NCBI GenBank assembly: GCA_004556345.1
Contig: SFHQ01000005.1
Coordinates: 1-64,000, forward strand
Direction of reading: 5' to 3'
DNA length: 64,000 bases
Source: Clostridiales bacterium
Lineage (GTDB): Bacteria; Bacillota; Clostridia; Oscillospirales; Oscillospiraceae
Shown: in pieces, positions 1 through 7,695 of the stretch
How the letters are laid out: the number at the start of each line of letters is the position of its first letter
How positions within the stretch are numbered: position 1 is the stretch's first letter
Notes under the pieces: generated by a model
Told to the model about the DNA's origin: nothing
Databases searched by the model: none
The model's input: only the letters and a program-made list of their open reading frames with translations
Program-made: the position numbers and the translations under genes

Positions 1-223
1 GTGTGTTGATGTAAGTTCCCTTCTTCCCCTTCTCACTCATAAATTGTGTGAAGCGTTTTACAACCGCCAGAGAAATCTCTTCAATCTCTGTGATCTCCAG
101 CTCTTCCTCACAAAAACGCAGAAAGAGATTGAGGTTATTCCGGTATCCCTTGATCGTCTTAGGGGTATACTTTCTAACCTCAATCTCTATCAAATACTCC
201 TGCCGCAATGCCTGCAATTTCAT
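1..223 (-). CDS. Tyrosine recombinase/integrase, N-terminal fragment (runs off the window)
   Basis: Seventy-four codons are visible, beginning MKLQALRQEYLIEIEV and reading off the left edge. The segment YTPKTIKGYRNNL, followed by an LFLRFCEE helix and a VVKRFTQFM helix, matches the SAM-like core-binding (N-terminal) domain of XerC/D-type phage integrases, which grips DNA ahead of the catalytic domain. The start is fixed by AGAAAGGAG about 8 bases upstream; another ATG 5 bases further upstream hits a stop at its third codon. The catalytic R-H-R-Y part lies outside the window, so activity cannot be judged. Base composition is clearly AT-richer than the neighbouring GC-rich genes, suggesting acquired DNA. 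The protein could be a chromosomal Xer-like or a mobile-element integrase; the fragment does not decide. Confidence 0.78.
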   Translation of the reverse strand, partial: MKLQALRQEYLIEIEVRKYTPKTIKGYRNNLNLFLRFCEEELEITEIEEISLAVVKRFTQFMSEKGKKGTYINT

Positions 224-388
224 CTCATGTTCTCCTTTCTGACACGAAAAAGTATGTCACAAAAGAAAAGTCACGGATGTCATCGTTTGAGTCAGGTATA
301 TCGCAACAAGATTTCTTCCATTCATAAAAAGTTCTATTTTCTTCTGTTTTCCAAGAAAATATAGCGTTTTTATTAAGAAAAAATCAAA

Positions 389-1123
389 TCAGTCCTGATC
401 CCAGTTGTGATACACGTTCTGGACATCGTCATTGTCCTCCAAAGAGTCAATGAGCTTCTCCATGTTCTTCAGGTCAGCGGGATCGGTCAGCTTGACATAG
501 TTCTGGGGCACCATTTCCACCTGGGCGGAAGCAAAGACATAGCCCTTGGCTTCCAGGGCGGAGGCCACCTTGCCGCAGTCGTCCGGCTCGGTGTAGATGG
601 TGAAGCAGTCCTCTTCCGGCTCGAAGTCGGAAGCGCCGCAGTCCAGGGCGTCCATCATCACGGTGTCCTCGTCCAGGTCGCCGTCCTCGTTGTCCAGGAT
701 GATGACGCCCTTGCGGTCGAAGGACCAGGAGACGCAGCCGGTGGGGCCCAGGCCCTTGCCGAATTTGTCCAGCAGGTGGCGGACCTCCGGGGCGGTGCGC
801 TGACGGTTGTCAGTCAGGGCCTCGACGATCACGGCCACGCCGTTGGGGCCGTAGCCCTCGTAGACGACGCTCTCGTAGTTGTCGGTGTTGTTGGCGCCCA
901 GGGCCTTGTCGATGGTGCGCTTGATGTTGTCGTTGGGCATGTTCACTGCCTTGGCCTTGGCAATGACAGTGGCCAGACGGGAGTTGTTGTTGGGGTCGCC
1001 GGAGCCGCCGGTCTTAACGGCCACGATGATCTCCTTGGCCACCTTGGTGAAGGCGGCGCTGCGCTTGGCGTCGGCTGCGCCCTTGGTTTTCTGAATGTTA
1101 TGCCATTTGGAATGTCCGGACAT
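389..1123 (-). CDS. yebC: YebC/PmpR (TACO1) family protein
   Basis: The 244-residue length and the N-terminus MSGHSKWHNIQKTKGA are diagnostic of the YebC/PmpR/TACO1 family. Members are cytoplasmic; they were described as DNA-binding regulators and more recently linked to relieving ribosome stalling on difficult peptide stretches. The three-domain layout is intact: a basic N-terminal helical domain (about 1-80, with IAKAKAVNMPNDNIKR), then two alpha/beta domains and an acidic C-terminus ending in NWDQD. Start: AGGAAGGG lies upstream and the MSGHSKW start is conserved in the family. The gene is monocistronic with its own promoter candidate. No terminator hairpin is evident after the stop, only a T-rich stretch. 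Confidence 0.95.
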   Translation of the reverse strand: MSGHSKWHNIQKTKGAADAKRSAAFTKVAKEIIVAVKTGGSGDPNNNSRLATVIAKAKAVNMPNDNIKRTIDKALGANNTDNYESVVYEGYGPNGVAVIVEALTDNRQRTAPEVRHLLDKFGKGLGPTGCVSWSFDRKGVIILDNEDGDLDEDTVMMDALDCGASDFEPEEDCFTIYTEPDDCGKVASALEAKGYVFASAQVEMVPQNYVKLTDPADLKNMEKLIDSLEDNDDVQNVYHNWDQD

Positions 1124-1198
1124 TTTGGAATCGTTCCCTTCCTATGAATCAATCCGGGGCGCTCAGACAGCACCCCATTTTAGTGTTTTAACTGTGTT

Positions 1199-1227
1199 AT
1201 TTTAGCACAAGGGGACGGCCTTGACAA
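1199..1227 (-). promoter_or_regulatory. Promoter candidate for yebC
   Basis: On the minus strand TTGTCA and TAAAAT are separated by 17 bases. The -35 box overlaps the downstream flank of the Nif3-like gene's stop codon. Confidence 0.5.
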
Positions 1228-1237
1228 GCCTTCTGCC

Positions 1238-2035
1238 TTAGAAATATTGGAAAACCTCCCCCTGGCGCTGGGAAACCGTGACCTGAAGCTCCGGAAAGGC
1301 GGCTTCCAGCCACCCGGCGACGACAGGGCAGACCATCGTCTCCGTGGAGTAATGCCCTGCATCCAGCAGGTTGATGCCCAGGGCCCTGGCCTCTAAGTAG
1401 ATGTCGTGCTTGAGGTCGGCGGTCAAAAACGTGTCGCACCCCATGGCCTGCGCCTCAGCCAGCATGGACCCGCAGGCTCCGCCGCCCACGGCGACCTTCT
1501 GCACCGGCACCCCGGCGTCCATGGCCCGGATGCCGCCCAGCTGCAAGCCGTCTTTGGCCCGCTGGGCGAAGGCTTGGACGGACATCGGCCCGCCGGAGAG
1601 TTTCCCCACCCGGCCAATGCCGTAGGGAAGGCCGTTCTCGTCCGTCCCATCCACTTCCAGCGGCACGGGGTCTATTAAGCCCACCGCCTGGGCCAGGGCG
1701 TCGTTCACGCCCCCCTGCGCGGCGTCTAAATTGGTGTGGGCGCAGATGGCGGCGATGCCATGCTCGATGAGGGTCAAAATTTTTCGGCCTGTCACGCTCT
1801 CGTCTGTGACACGGCCCAGCTTGTCCCAGATGACCGGGTGGTGGGCCACAATGAGCTGGGCCCCCATCTCGATCGCTTCCTCGATGACCTCCGGGGTGAT
1901 GTCCAGGGCCACCAGCACGTTGGTGACGGTCTGCTCCCCGTGGCCGACCAGAAAGCCCGCGTTGTCGAAGCCCAGCTGGGTCCGGAAGGGGGCCTTTTGG
2001 TCCAGCAGAGCATAAATTTCGTTTACCGTTGCCAT
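1238..2035 (-). CDS. Nif3-like dinuclear metal-centre protein (short form)
   Basis: This 265-residue protein belongs to the Nif3/YbgI/YqfO family (GTP cyclohydrolase I type 2-like fold), usually a toroidal hexamer with a two-metal site; its cellular reaction is unsettled. Visible metal-site signatures are the AHHP pair near residue 68, TNLDAAQGG near 105, and DAGHYSTE near 225. The start MATVNEIYALL is chosen over a longer upstream frame because the longer version only reads through TrmK. The two genes overlap by 13 bases, the usual TrmK-Nif3 pairing. It lacks the roughly 100-residue insert found in Bacillus YqfO; a separate gene at 62183-62515 encodes such a domain. Confidence 0.9.
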   Translation of the reverse strand: MATVNEIYALLDQKAPFRTQLGFDNAGFLVGHGEQTVTNVLVALDITPEVIEEAIEMGAQLIVAHHPVIWDKLGRVTDESVTGRKILTLIEHGIAAICAHTNLDAAQGGVNDALAQAVGLIDPVPLEVDGTDENGLPYGIGRVGKLSGGPMSVQAFAQRAKDGLQLGGIRAMDAGVPVQKVAVGGGACGSMLAEAQAMGCDTFLTADLKHDIYLEARALGINLLDAGHYSTETMVCPVVAGWLEAAFPELQVTVSQRQGEVFQYF

Positions 2036-2724
2036 GTCTTCCACGTCTCCTTTGTCGCTTCCAGCTCGTCGATCAGCGCCCGCTCTGCGGCCAGGGCGGC
2101 GGGGTCCGGGGCGCTCCCCCGCTCCATGCCCTCCAAGGCCCGTCTGCGGCGCCGGATCAGATCGGTGAGATAGGCCAGGCGGTGGGGGCTGTCCTCCCCC
2201 TGGGTCTGGCGGCCCGCCCACAGCTCGCCGGGGGTATAGGGCGTGCTGCTCCCGCCGGTGGCGGAGAGGATCACATACAGCTTTTTTCCCTCCTGGGCCA
2301 GGGTCTCTTTTGCGATGCAGTATCCGTTTTCCAGGAGCCACCGGCGCAGGTCCTCCTGTGCCGTCATGGGCTGCAAGATCAAATGCGCCTGCTTCGTCCA
2401 GGGGGCGGCGGCTAAAATGCGGGCGATGAGATCGCCCCCCATCCCGGCGATGACCACGGTGTCCACCTCGTCCGCCCGGACGTCCGCCAGGCCGTCGCAG
2501 CGGCGAAACAAGATTGTTCCCACGCCATAGCGCTCCGCCGTCTCCCGGCCCCGCTGGAGGGGGCCTTCGTTCACGTCCGTGGCCACGGCGGAAGCAATGC
2601 CCCCGTCCAGCAGCAGGCGGACGGGGAGATAGGCGTGATCCGTCCCCACGTCGGCCAGTCTCGCGCCCTCAGGGACGAGCGCAGCAATGGCCGCCAGGCG
2701 GGGGGAAAGCTCTAGTTTGTTCAT
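2023..2724 (-). CDS. trmK: tRNA (adenine22-N1)-methyltransferase TrmK
   Basis: TrmK methylates N1 of adenine 22 in tRNA using S-adenosylmethionine. Visible motifs are the SAM-binding segment LADVGTDHAYLPVRLL near residue 25, TDVNEGPL for the ribose contact, and VIAGMGGDLI near 90, where many N-methyltransferases have NPPY-like residues. The C-terminus is an extended helical region. I start at MNKLELSPRL because AGGAGG lies 4 bases upstream; five more codons upstream are open (MSGGR) but would overlap that ribosome-binding site. Translation is coupled to the following Nif3-like gene by a 13-base overlap. Confidence 0.92.
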   Translation of the reverse strand: MNKLELSPRLAAIAALVPEGARLADVGTDHAYLPVRLLLDGGIASAVATDVNEGPLQRGRETAERYGVGTILFRRCDGLADVRADEVDTVVIAGMGGDLIARILAAAPWTKQAHLILQPMTAQEDLRRWLLENGYCIAKETLAQEGKKLYVILSATGGSSTPYTPGELWAGRQTQGEDSPHRLAYLTDLIRRRRRALEGMERGSAPDPAALAAERALIDELEATKETWKTWQR

Positions 2725-2737
2725 ACGTCCTCCTGAC

Positions 2738-2770
2738 AAAAAAACGGGAGCGGTATCCGCCCCCGTTTTT
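2738..2770 (-). terminator. Intrinsic terminator, bidirectional look
   Basis: AAAACGGG/CCCGTTTT arms with an inner GCGG-tatc-CCGC stem and T/A runs on both sides. It ends the DUF1858 transcript just ahead of trmK. Confidence 0.75.
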
Positions 2771-2783
2771 CGATGGTCATAGC

Positions 2784-2999
2784 TTAGTTCTTGCGGTTGG
2801 CCTTGATGATGTCGTTCAGGCGCTCCACCAGCTCCTCGACGGGCTGGTCATGGACCATGCAGGCCTCCTCCACGGTCTCGTTGCGAGAGGCGGGGCAGCC
2901 CAGGCAGTGCATGCCGATGTCCAGGAAAGCAGGGGCCGTCTCCGGGGCGATGTCCAGGATGTCGCCCACAACGGTGTCCTTGGTGATGACGGTAGCCAT
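2784..2999 (-). CDS. DUF1858 redox-disulfide domain protein
   Basis: A 71-residue protein made of a single DUF1858 domain, the family annotated as hybrid-cluster-protein-associated redox disulfide domain. The defining feature is the HCLGC motif (residues about 31-35), a CxxC-type pair at a helix start that could cycle between thiol and disulfide. In other genomes such domains sit beside or inside metal-sulfur and hybrid-cluster proteins, but here it stands alone. The start MATVITKDT is supported by GGAGG eight bases upstream; a 24-codon upstream extension exists but has no comparable site. Function in this organism is not known. Confidence 0.85.
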   Translation of the reverse strand: MATVITKDTVVGDILDIAPETAPAFLDIGMHCLGCPASRNETVEEACMVHDQPVEELVERLNDIIKANRKN

Positions 3000-3110
3000 G
3001 TTCGTTTCCTCCAATTCTAAAGTATCTTTGGTCGGGTCTTCTGACGAGACAGCATCCCCATCTCCAGCCAAAATACCCTCTATTTTTCATACTCTGTGGG
3101 GGCCGTGTAG

Positions 3111-3132
3111 GGGCCGCAGACCTCTGCGGCCC
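3111..3132. repeat. REP-like perfect hairpin
   Basis: GGGCCGCAGA-CC-TCTGCGGCCC, a 10-bp perfect inverted repeat in the intergenic region between DUF1858 and the IspH-S1 terminator. Short GTAGGGGC-type palindromes like this are common between genes in Oscillospiraceae; no function is assigned. Confidence 0.45.
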
Positions 3133-3142
3133 GCTCCCAACA

Positions 3143-3180
3143 GAAAAAGGGGAACTGACGTAACGGCAGTTCCCCTTTCT
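3143..3180 (-). terminator. Terminator of the ispH-rpsA operon
   Basis: Minus-strand AAAGGGGAACTG pairs with CAGTTCCCCTTT and is followed by a T run. Confidence 0.8.
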
Positions 3181-3212
3181 TTGTGTTTGTTTCTGCCGTA
3201 GACGTTCTGAAA

Positions 3213-5171
3213 TTAGTCGTCGTACTCGTCCCGGTCAGCGGCGCGGGCGTCGTTGAGCAGGGCGCGGATGGACAGGGAGACCTTCTTGCGGTCGTAGTCG
3301 ATGTCGGTGATCTTCACGTCCACGATCTGGCCCTCTTCCAGCTCGTCGCTGGGCTTGTCGATGCGGTGATCGGCGATCTGGGAGATGTGGATCAGGCCGT
3401 CGACACCGGGAACGATCTCAGCGAAAGCACCGAAGGTCATCAGCTTGACCACGCGAACGGAAGCCACGGAGCCGACCTCGTAGGTGGAGGTAAACTTCTC
3501 CCAGGGATCCTCGTTGTGGTCCTTCATGCCCAGAGAGATCTTCTTCTTCTCAGGATCGAAGGCGATGACGTAAACGCTCACCTCGTCGCCCACGGAGACG
3601 ACCTCGGCGGGGTTCTTGATGCGGCTCCAGGACAGCTCGGAGACGTGGACCATGCCGTCCACACCGCCGATGTCGACGAAAGCACCGTAGGAAGTCAGGG
3701 ACTTCACGACGCCGTCGTACTTCTTGCCGACCTCGATGTTTGCCCAGACCTCAGCAGCCTTAGCGGCACGCTCCTCAGCGCGGACGGCGCGGATGGAGCC
3801 CACCACACGGCGGCGGGAACGGTTGACCTCGGTGATGCGCAGCTTCACGTGCTCCTTGATCATCTCGGACAGGTCAGCGCCGCGGGGCATACCGGTCTGA
3901 GAAGCGGGCACGAAGACGCGGATGCCCTTGACGTTCACGACGATGCCGCCCTTGTTCTGCTCGGTGACGGTACCCTCCATGATGGTCTTGTCCTCGACAG
4001 CGACCTCGATGGTGTCCCAGTTCTTCACGCTGTCCAGACGCTTCTTGGACAGGGTGGCCACGCCCTCCACGTCGTTGACGCGCATGACGTAGGTCTCGAT
4101 GGTGTCGCCCACCTTCACGATGTCCTCCGGCTTCACGGAAGGATCATCGGTCAGCTCAGAGATGGGGATGTAGCCGGCGTGCTTGGTCCCCAGGTCCACG
4201 TTGACCTCGCTGGGGGTGATGCCGGTGACGACACCGGTGACCTTGTCGCCCGTATTTAAAGTCTTGATCGACTTCTCCAGCATATCAGCAAAAGATTCTT
4301 CGATCTCCATAGCGTTGTTGTTGTTTTCCTCGCTCATTTTGTGATTGACCTCCTTTATTATCCACCCCGGCGTAGACGCGCCGGCGGTGATTCCCACAGA
4401 AGCTACCCCGCTCACCATCCTCCGGTCGAGCTCCTCAGCCCGGCTGATGTGGTAAACCAGCGGGCAGTGTGCCCGGCATAACTCAGCAAGACGGGTCGTG
4501 TTGGAGCTTTTCCGGTCGCCGATGACGATCATGGCGTCACATTGCTCCGCCAAACTCTGCGCTTCTGATTGCCGCATACACGTAGCATCACATATTGTAT
4601 CAAAAATCTCGGCGTTTGTACACTCTTTTTTTACTTTTTCTCGGCAGGGGCTCCAAATTCTATCCGTTGATGTAGTTTGCGAAACCAGAGTGATGGGTTT
4701 TTGTGGATTTTCTTCGTATTCCTTTAAAAACTCCCCCAATTCCGTTGCATTTCGGAAGATTTTAGCACCAGTACACCAGCCGGCAATGGCCGTGACCTCC
4801 GGATGGACGGGGTCGCCGATGATGATGACCTGTCTCCCCCGCCGGCTGGCGTCCTGGACGATCTGATGGATCTTCGCCACCTTGACGCAGGTCGCGTCGG
4901 CCACGGGACAGCCCATTTCCTGCAACTTATCATAGACGGCCTTGCCCTCGCCGTGGGAGCGGATGATGACGCCACAGCCCGGCGGGACCTGGTCAACGCG
5001 CTCCACACAGCCCACGCCCTGCTCGGCCAGATGCTCGATCACATGGTCATTGTGGATCACCGGGCCGAGCATCACATAGGGGGCGTCCCCGGCGGCGATC
5101 TTCTCCGCCAGCTGCACCGCCCGGCGCACGCCGAAGCAGAAGCCGGCAGACTTGGCCAGCATCACCTTCAT
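3213..5171 (-). CDS. ispH: 4-hydroxy-3-methylbut-2-enyl diphosphate reductase fused to ribosomal protein S1
   Basis: Residues 1-275 are IspH/LytB, the [4Fe-4S] enzyme making IPP and DMAPP in the last step of the MEP pathway. Cluster cysteines are seen in GFCFGV (C12), DATCVKV (about C95) and DATCMRQ (about C198); substrate-side HNDHVIEHL and HPEV are also present. Residues 305-640 carry four S1 RNA-binding repeats (beginning near 307, 395, 482 and 568) and end in an acidic tail. Such fusions are known in Clostridia. A strong ribosome-binding site, AAAGGAGGT, lies inside the reading frame just before Met279 (MSEENNNN), so free S1 could be made as a second product. It is the last gene of a five-gene operon and overlaps plsC by 4 bases. 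Confidence 0.96.
   Translation of the reverse strand: MKVMLAKSAGFCFGVRRAVQLAEKIAAGDAPYVMLGPVIHNDHVIEHLAEQGVGCVERVDQVPPGCGVIIRSHGEGKAVYDKLQEMGCPVADATCVKVAKIHQIVQDASRRGRQVIIIGDPVHPEVTAIAGWCTGAKIFRNATELGEFLKEYEENPQKPITLVSQTTSTDRIWSPCREKVKKECTNAEIFDTICDATCMRQSEAQSLAEQCDAMIVIGDRKSSNTTRLAELCRAHCPLVYHISRAEELDRRMVSGVASVGITAGASTPGWIIKEVNHKMSEENNNNAMEIEESFADMLEKSIKTLNTGDKVTGVVTGITPSEVNVDLGTKHAGYIPISELTDDPSVKPEDIVKVGDTIETYVMRVNDVEGVATLSKKRLDSVKNWDTIEVAVEDKTIMEGTVTEQNKGGIVVNVKGIRVFVPASQTGMPRGADLSEMIKEHVKLRITEVNRSRRRVVGSIRAVRAEERAAKAAEVWANIEVGKKYDGVVKSLTSYGAFVDIGGVDGMVHVSELSWSRIKNPAEVVSVGDEVSVYVIAFDPEKKKISLGMKDHNEDPWEKFTSTYEVGSVASVRVVKLMTFGAFAEIVPGVDGLIHISQIADHRIDKPSDELEEGQIVDVKITDIDYDRKKVSLSIRALLNDARAADRDEYDD
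4337..4356 (-). promoter_or_regulatory. Internal ribosome-binding site and start inside ispH-rpsA
   Basis: Reading the minus strand, AAAGGAGGT (4356-4348) is followed by 10 bases and ATG (4337), the codon for Met279 at the IspH/S1 junction. It is among the strongest Shine-Dalgarno matches in the window, and it lies in frame at a domain boundary. Confidence 0.6.
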
Positions 5172-5761
5172 CCCTGGACCTCCCGTTCTGCGCGGGTGTC
5201 GCGAATGGCCCGGATGTGCTCCATGATGTCCTCCGTGACCCGCTCATAGTCCTCGGCGTTGGCCCGGCGCTTTTCCGTGAAGGGCATGTAGGGCTCGCCG
5301 ATGTACACCTTGGTGCGCTGAAACAGCTTGCGCTCCGGCGTAATGTAAACAGGCAGGATGGGCACACCGGTCCGAATGGCCAGCATGGCCGCGCCGGTCT
5401 TGCCCGCGCCGATCTCGGCGTGGCGGGTGCCTTCGGGGAAAATAAGCAGCTTCTCGTTGCCCTTCAGCGCTTTCAGCGCCGTCTTGACTGCCCCCACGTC
5501 GGACTTGCCCCGGCGGACCCAGATGACAAAGCCCAGCCAGCTCAGCAGCCACCCGGCGAAGGGATAGTGCTTGATCTCCTCCTTTGCCATGACCCATATC
5601 TTATCTTTCACGGAGAAGGAATAGACGACGTAGAAGGGGTAGCAGATCACCGCGCCCCCCTTGGGGATGTTGTGTTTCCCGTAGGTCTTCAGGGGCCAGC
5701 GCAGGGTCAGAATGCTAAAGATAAATTTACTGATAACATAGGCAAGCTGATATAACGTCAC
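5168..5761 (-). CDS. plsC: PlsC-like 1-acylglycerol-3-phosphate acyltransferase lacking the HX4D block
   Basis: The 197-residue protein resembles lysophosphatidate acyltransferases (PlsC), which put the second acyl chain on glycerol-3-phosphate at the membrane. Motif II-like residues (WVRRGKSD), motif III FPEGTR (about 109-114) and the motif IV region VPILPVYI are present. The first catalytic motif, NHxxxxD, normally directly after a GGAVIC-type strand, is missing: the strand runs straight into YPFYVVYSF (residues 41-49), as if seven residues had been cut out in frame. The protein would be expected to be inactive unless the base comes from elsewhere. It overlaps cmk and ispH by 4 bases each, an arrangement (cmk-plsC-ispH) known in Clostridia. 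Confidence 0.82.
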   Translation of the reverse strand: MTLYQLAYVISKFIFSILTLRWPLKTYGKHNIPKGGAVICYPFYVVYSFSVKDKIWVMAKEEIKHYPFAGWLLSWLGFVIWVRRGKSDVGAVKTALKALKGNEKLLIFPEGTRHAEIGAGKTGAAMLAIRTGVPILPVYITPERKLFQRTKVYIGEPYMPFTEKRRANAEDYERVTEDIMEHIRAIRDTRAEREVQG

Positions 5762-6441
5762 AGCGGTACCCTCTCTTTCACGATGGCGAGCAGGGCCTCC
5801 AGACTCGCGTCAAAATCCAAGGCCGACGTGTCCAGCAGCACCGCATCCTCCGCCTGCTTCAGGGGGGCGGCGGCCCGGTGGCTGTCGGCGTAGTCCCGCT
5901 GGGTGATCTCCTCTAAGAGCTGCCGGTAGTCCACCGGCTGGCCCCGCTGTTCCAGCTCCCGGCAGCGGCGCTTGGCCCGCTCTTCGGGGGAGGCCGTCAG
6001 GAAAACTTTCACATCGGCGCCCGGCAGGACGACGGTCCCGATGTCCCGCCCGTCCATGATGACGTTGTGGGTCCGGGCCAACGCCCGCTGCATGTCCAGC
6101 AGAAACGCCCGGACCTCCGGGTAGGCCGAGACCAGAGACGCATAGCCGGAGACTGCGTTCTCCCGGATGGCCTTGGTCACGTCCTCGCCATTGAGCAGCA
6201 TGTGCTGCAAGCCATCCTCCCCATAGGTCATGGCGATCCGGATCTCCGGCAGGCGGATCAGCACCTGGGCCTTGTCCCCGCAGTCCCCGCCGGAGCGGGC
6301 CACGAACAGGCCGACGGTGCGATAGATCGCGCCGGTGTCCACATACAAAAAGCCCAGGCGGGCCGCCAATGCTTTCGCCAGGGTGCTCTTCCCGGCGCCG
6401 GCGGGGCCGTCGATGGCAATGCTATAAAATTTGGGTTCCAT
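5758..6441 (-). CDS. cmk: Cytidylate kinase
   Basis: Phosphorylates CMP and dCMP to the diphosphates with ATP, feeding nucleotide and CDP-lipid synthesis. The P-loop GPAGAGKST is at residues 12-20, the DTGAIYR substrate-binding segment follows, and GRDIGTVVLP and the lid region SPEERAKRR are intact. Length (227) is typical. The stop overlaps the plsC start by 4 bases and it follows the flavoprotein gene by 3 bases, implying coupled translation. Confidence 0.96.
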   Translation of the reverse strand: MEPKFYSIAIDGPAGAGKSTLAKALAARLGFLYVDTGAIYRTVGLFVARSGGDCGDKAQVLIRLPEIRIAMTYGEDGLQHMLLNGEDVTKAIRENAVSGYASLVSAYPEVRAFLLDMQRALARTHNVIMDGRDIGTVVLPGADVKVFLTASPEERAKRRCRELEQRGQPVDYRQLLEEITQRDYADSHRAAAPLKQAEDAVLLDTSALDFDASLEALLAIVKERVPL

Positions 6442-6444
6442 AGT

Positions 6445-7695
6445 TCAGTGCGTCTCCTCCTTGCAATACTGGGCCGCGCCCTCGCCCGCCGCCCGGCCGG
6501 TGCACCAGGCGATCTGGAGGTTGAAGCCCCCAGTATAGGCGTCCACGTCCAGCACCTCCCCCGCCATGAACAGGCCGGGGGCTTTTTTCGACTGCATGGT
6601 GCCGGGGTCCACCTCGCCGGTCTTCACGCCGCCGGCGGTGATGATGGCCTCCTTCACCGGCCGGGGACCGGCCAGGGGGATGGAAAAGGCTTTCATCGTC
6701 TCGATGAGCCGCCGCCGCTGGCCCTTGGTGAGGGCGTTCACCGGCAGGTCCGGGGGGATGTCCGCCCGCTGGCAGGCCACGGGGACCATCAGCCGGGGCA
6801 GCAGGCCCTCCAGCATGTTGTGAAAGGCCTTGTTGGGGGCCTGGGCAATGTCCCGCAGGATACGGGCCTCCAGCTTGGCCTCGTCCAGGGCGGGCTTGAG
6901 GTCGATGAGAGCCGTGTACTGGTCCTTCTCCCACTTGCAGTGGGCGCTGGCGCTCAAGACCAGGGGGCCGGAGAGGCCGAAGTGGGTAAAGAGCATCTCC
7001 CCCAGCTCCTGGAAGACCACCTTTTTCTTCTGGTTCTTCACGGTGAGGGTAACGTTTTTCAGGGAAAGCCCCTGCATCCGGGCGCAGGTCTCCCCCGCCT
7101 CTTCCAGGGGCACCAGGGAGGCCCTGGGGGCCACGATGGTGTGCCCCACGGACTCCGCCAGCCGGTACCCGTCCCCGGTGGACCCGGTGGCGGGATAGGA
7201 AAGGCCGCCGGTGGCCAGGATCACGGCCCCGGCCGGGAGGGTCTCCTGGGTCAGCACCACGCCGGTGACCCGCCCATCCTCCACTTGCAGTCCGACGGCC
7301 CGGTCCTGTTTCTGGGGGATGCCTGCCCGTTTCAGGGCATAGAAAAGGGCGTCGATCACGTCGGCGGCCCGGTCGGAACAGGGAAAAACACGTCCCCCTC
7401 GTTCCGTCTTCAGGGGGACGCCTAGTGCTTCAAAATATGCCATCACCTGGTCCGGGGGGAAGCGGTTCACGGCGCTGTACAGAAAGCGGCCGTTTCGGGG
7501 CACGTTGGCCAGCACGCCCTCCGGAGTCGTGTTGTTGGTCAGGTTGCACCGGCCCTTGCCGGTGATATAGAGCTTGCGCCCCAGCTTTTCGTTGGGCTCG
7601 ATGAGGACCACGGGCACGCCGCTTTTCTTCGCCCAGAGGGCGGCCATCATGCCGGCTGCGCCGCCGCCGATGACCGCCACGGGAGCCTGGTTCAT
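6445..7695 (-). CDS. BaiN/HI0933-like NAD(P)/FAD-dependent oxidoreductase
   Basis: A 416-residue flavoprotein of the HI0933/YhiN/BaiN family. The FAD Rossmann motif VIGGGAAGMMAA is at residues 8-19, followed by EPNEKLGRKLYITGKGRCNLTNN, a family hallmark; ATGGLSYPATGSTGDG lies near 170 and a C-terminal FAD contact GEVLDVDAYTGGFNLQ near 385. Some relatives reduce bile acid intermediates (BaiN), but most have no proven substrate, so no specific reaction is claimed. It is translationally coupled to the upstream RpiR regulator by a 4-base overlap and sits directly before cmk. Confidence 0.88.
   Translation of the reverse strand: MNQAPVAVIGGGAAGMMAALWAKKSGVPVVLIEPNEKLGRKLYITGKGRCNLTNNTTPEGVLANVPRNGRFLYSAVNRFPPDQVMAYFEALGVPLKTERGGRVFPCSDRAADVIDALFYALKRAGIPQKQDRAVGLQVEDGRVTGVVLTQETLPAGAVILATGGLSYPATGSTGDGYRLAESVGHTIVAPRASLVPLEEAGETCARMQGLSLKNVTLTVKNQKKKVVFQELGEMLFTHFGLSGPLVLSASAHCKWEKDQYTALIDLKPALDEAKLEARILRDIAQAPNKAFHNMLEGLLPRLMVPVACQRADIPPDLPVNALTKGQRRRLIETMKAFSIPLAGPRPVKEAIITAGGVKTGEVDPGTMQSKKAPGLFMAGEVLDVDAYTGGFNLQIAWCTGRAAGEGAAQYCKEETH

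Noticed and set aside
44..364. Two plus-strand ORFs (44-364 and 48-242)
   Set aside because: They are antisense to the integrase start, lack ribosome-binding sites and have no recognisable features.
407..1147. Long plus-strand ORF opposite yebC
   Set aside because: An antisense shadow rich in Val/Gly/His from high third-position GC; the same holds for other long antisense frames (for example 3183-4259, 11499-13439, 13439-15085, 31804-33408, 34301-36277).
1226..1241. 16-base match to the start of repeat copy A (41180-41195)
   Set aside because: Shared AAGCCTTCTGCCTTAG next to a stop codon, but no other repeat parts are present; could be chance or a worn remnant.
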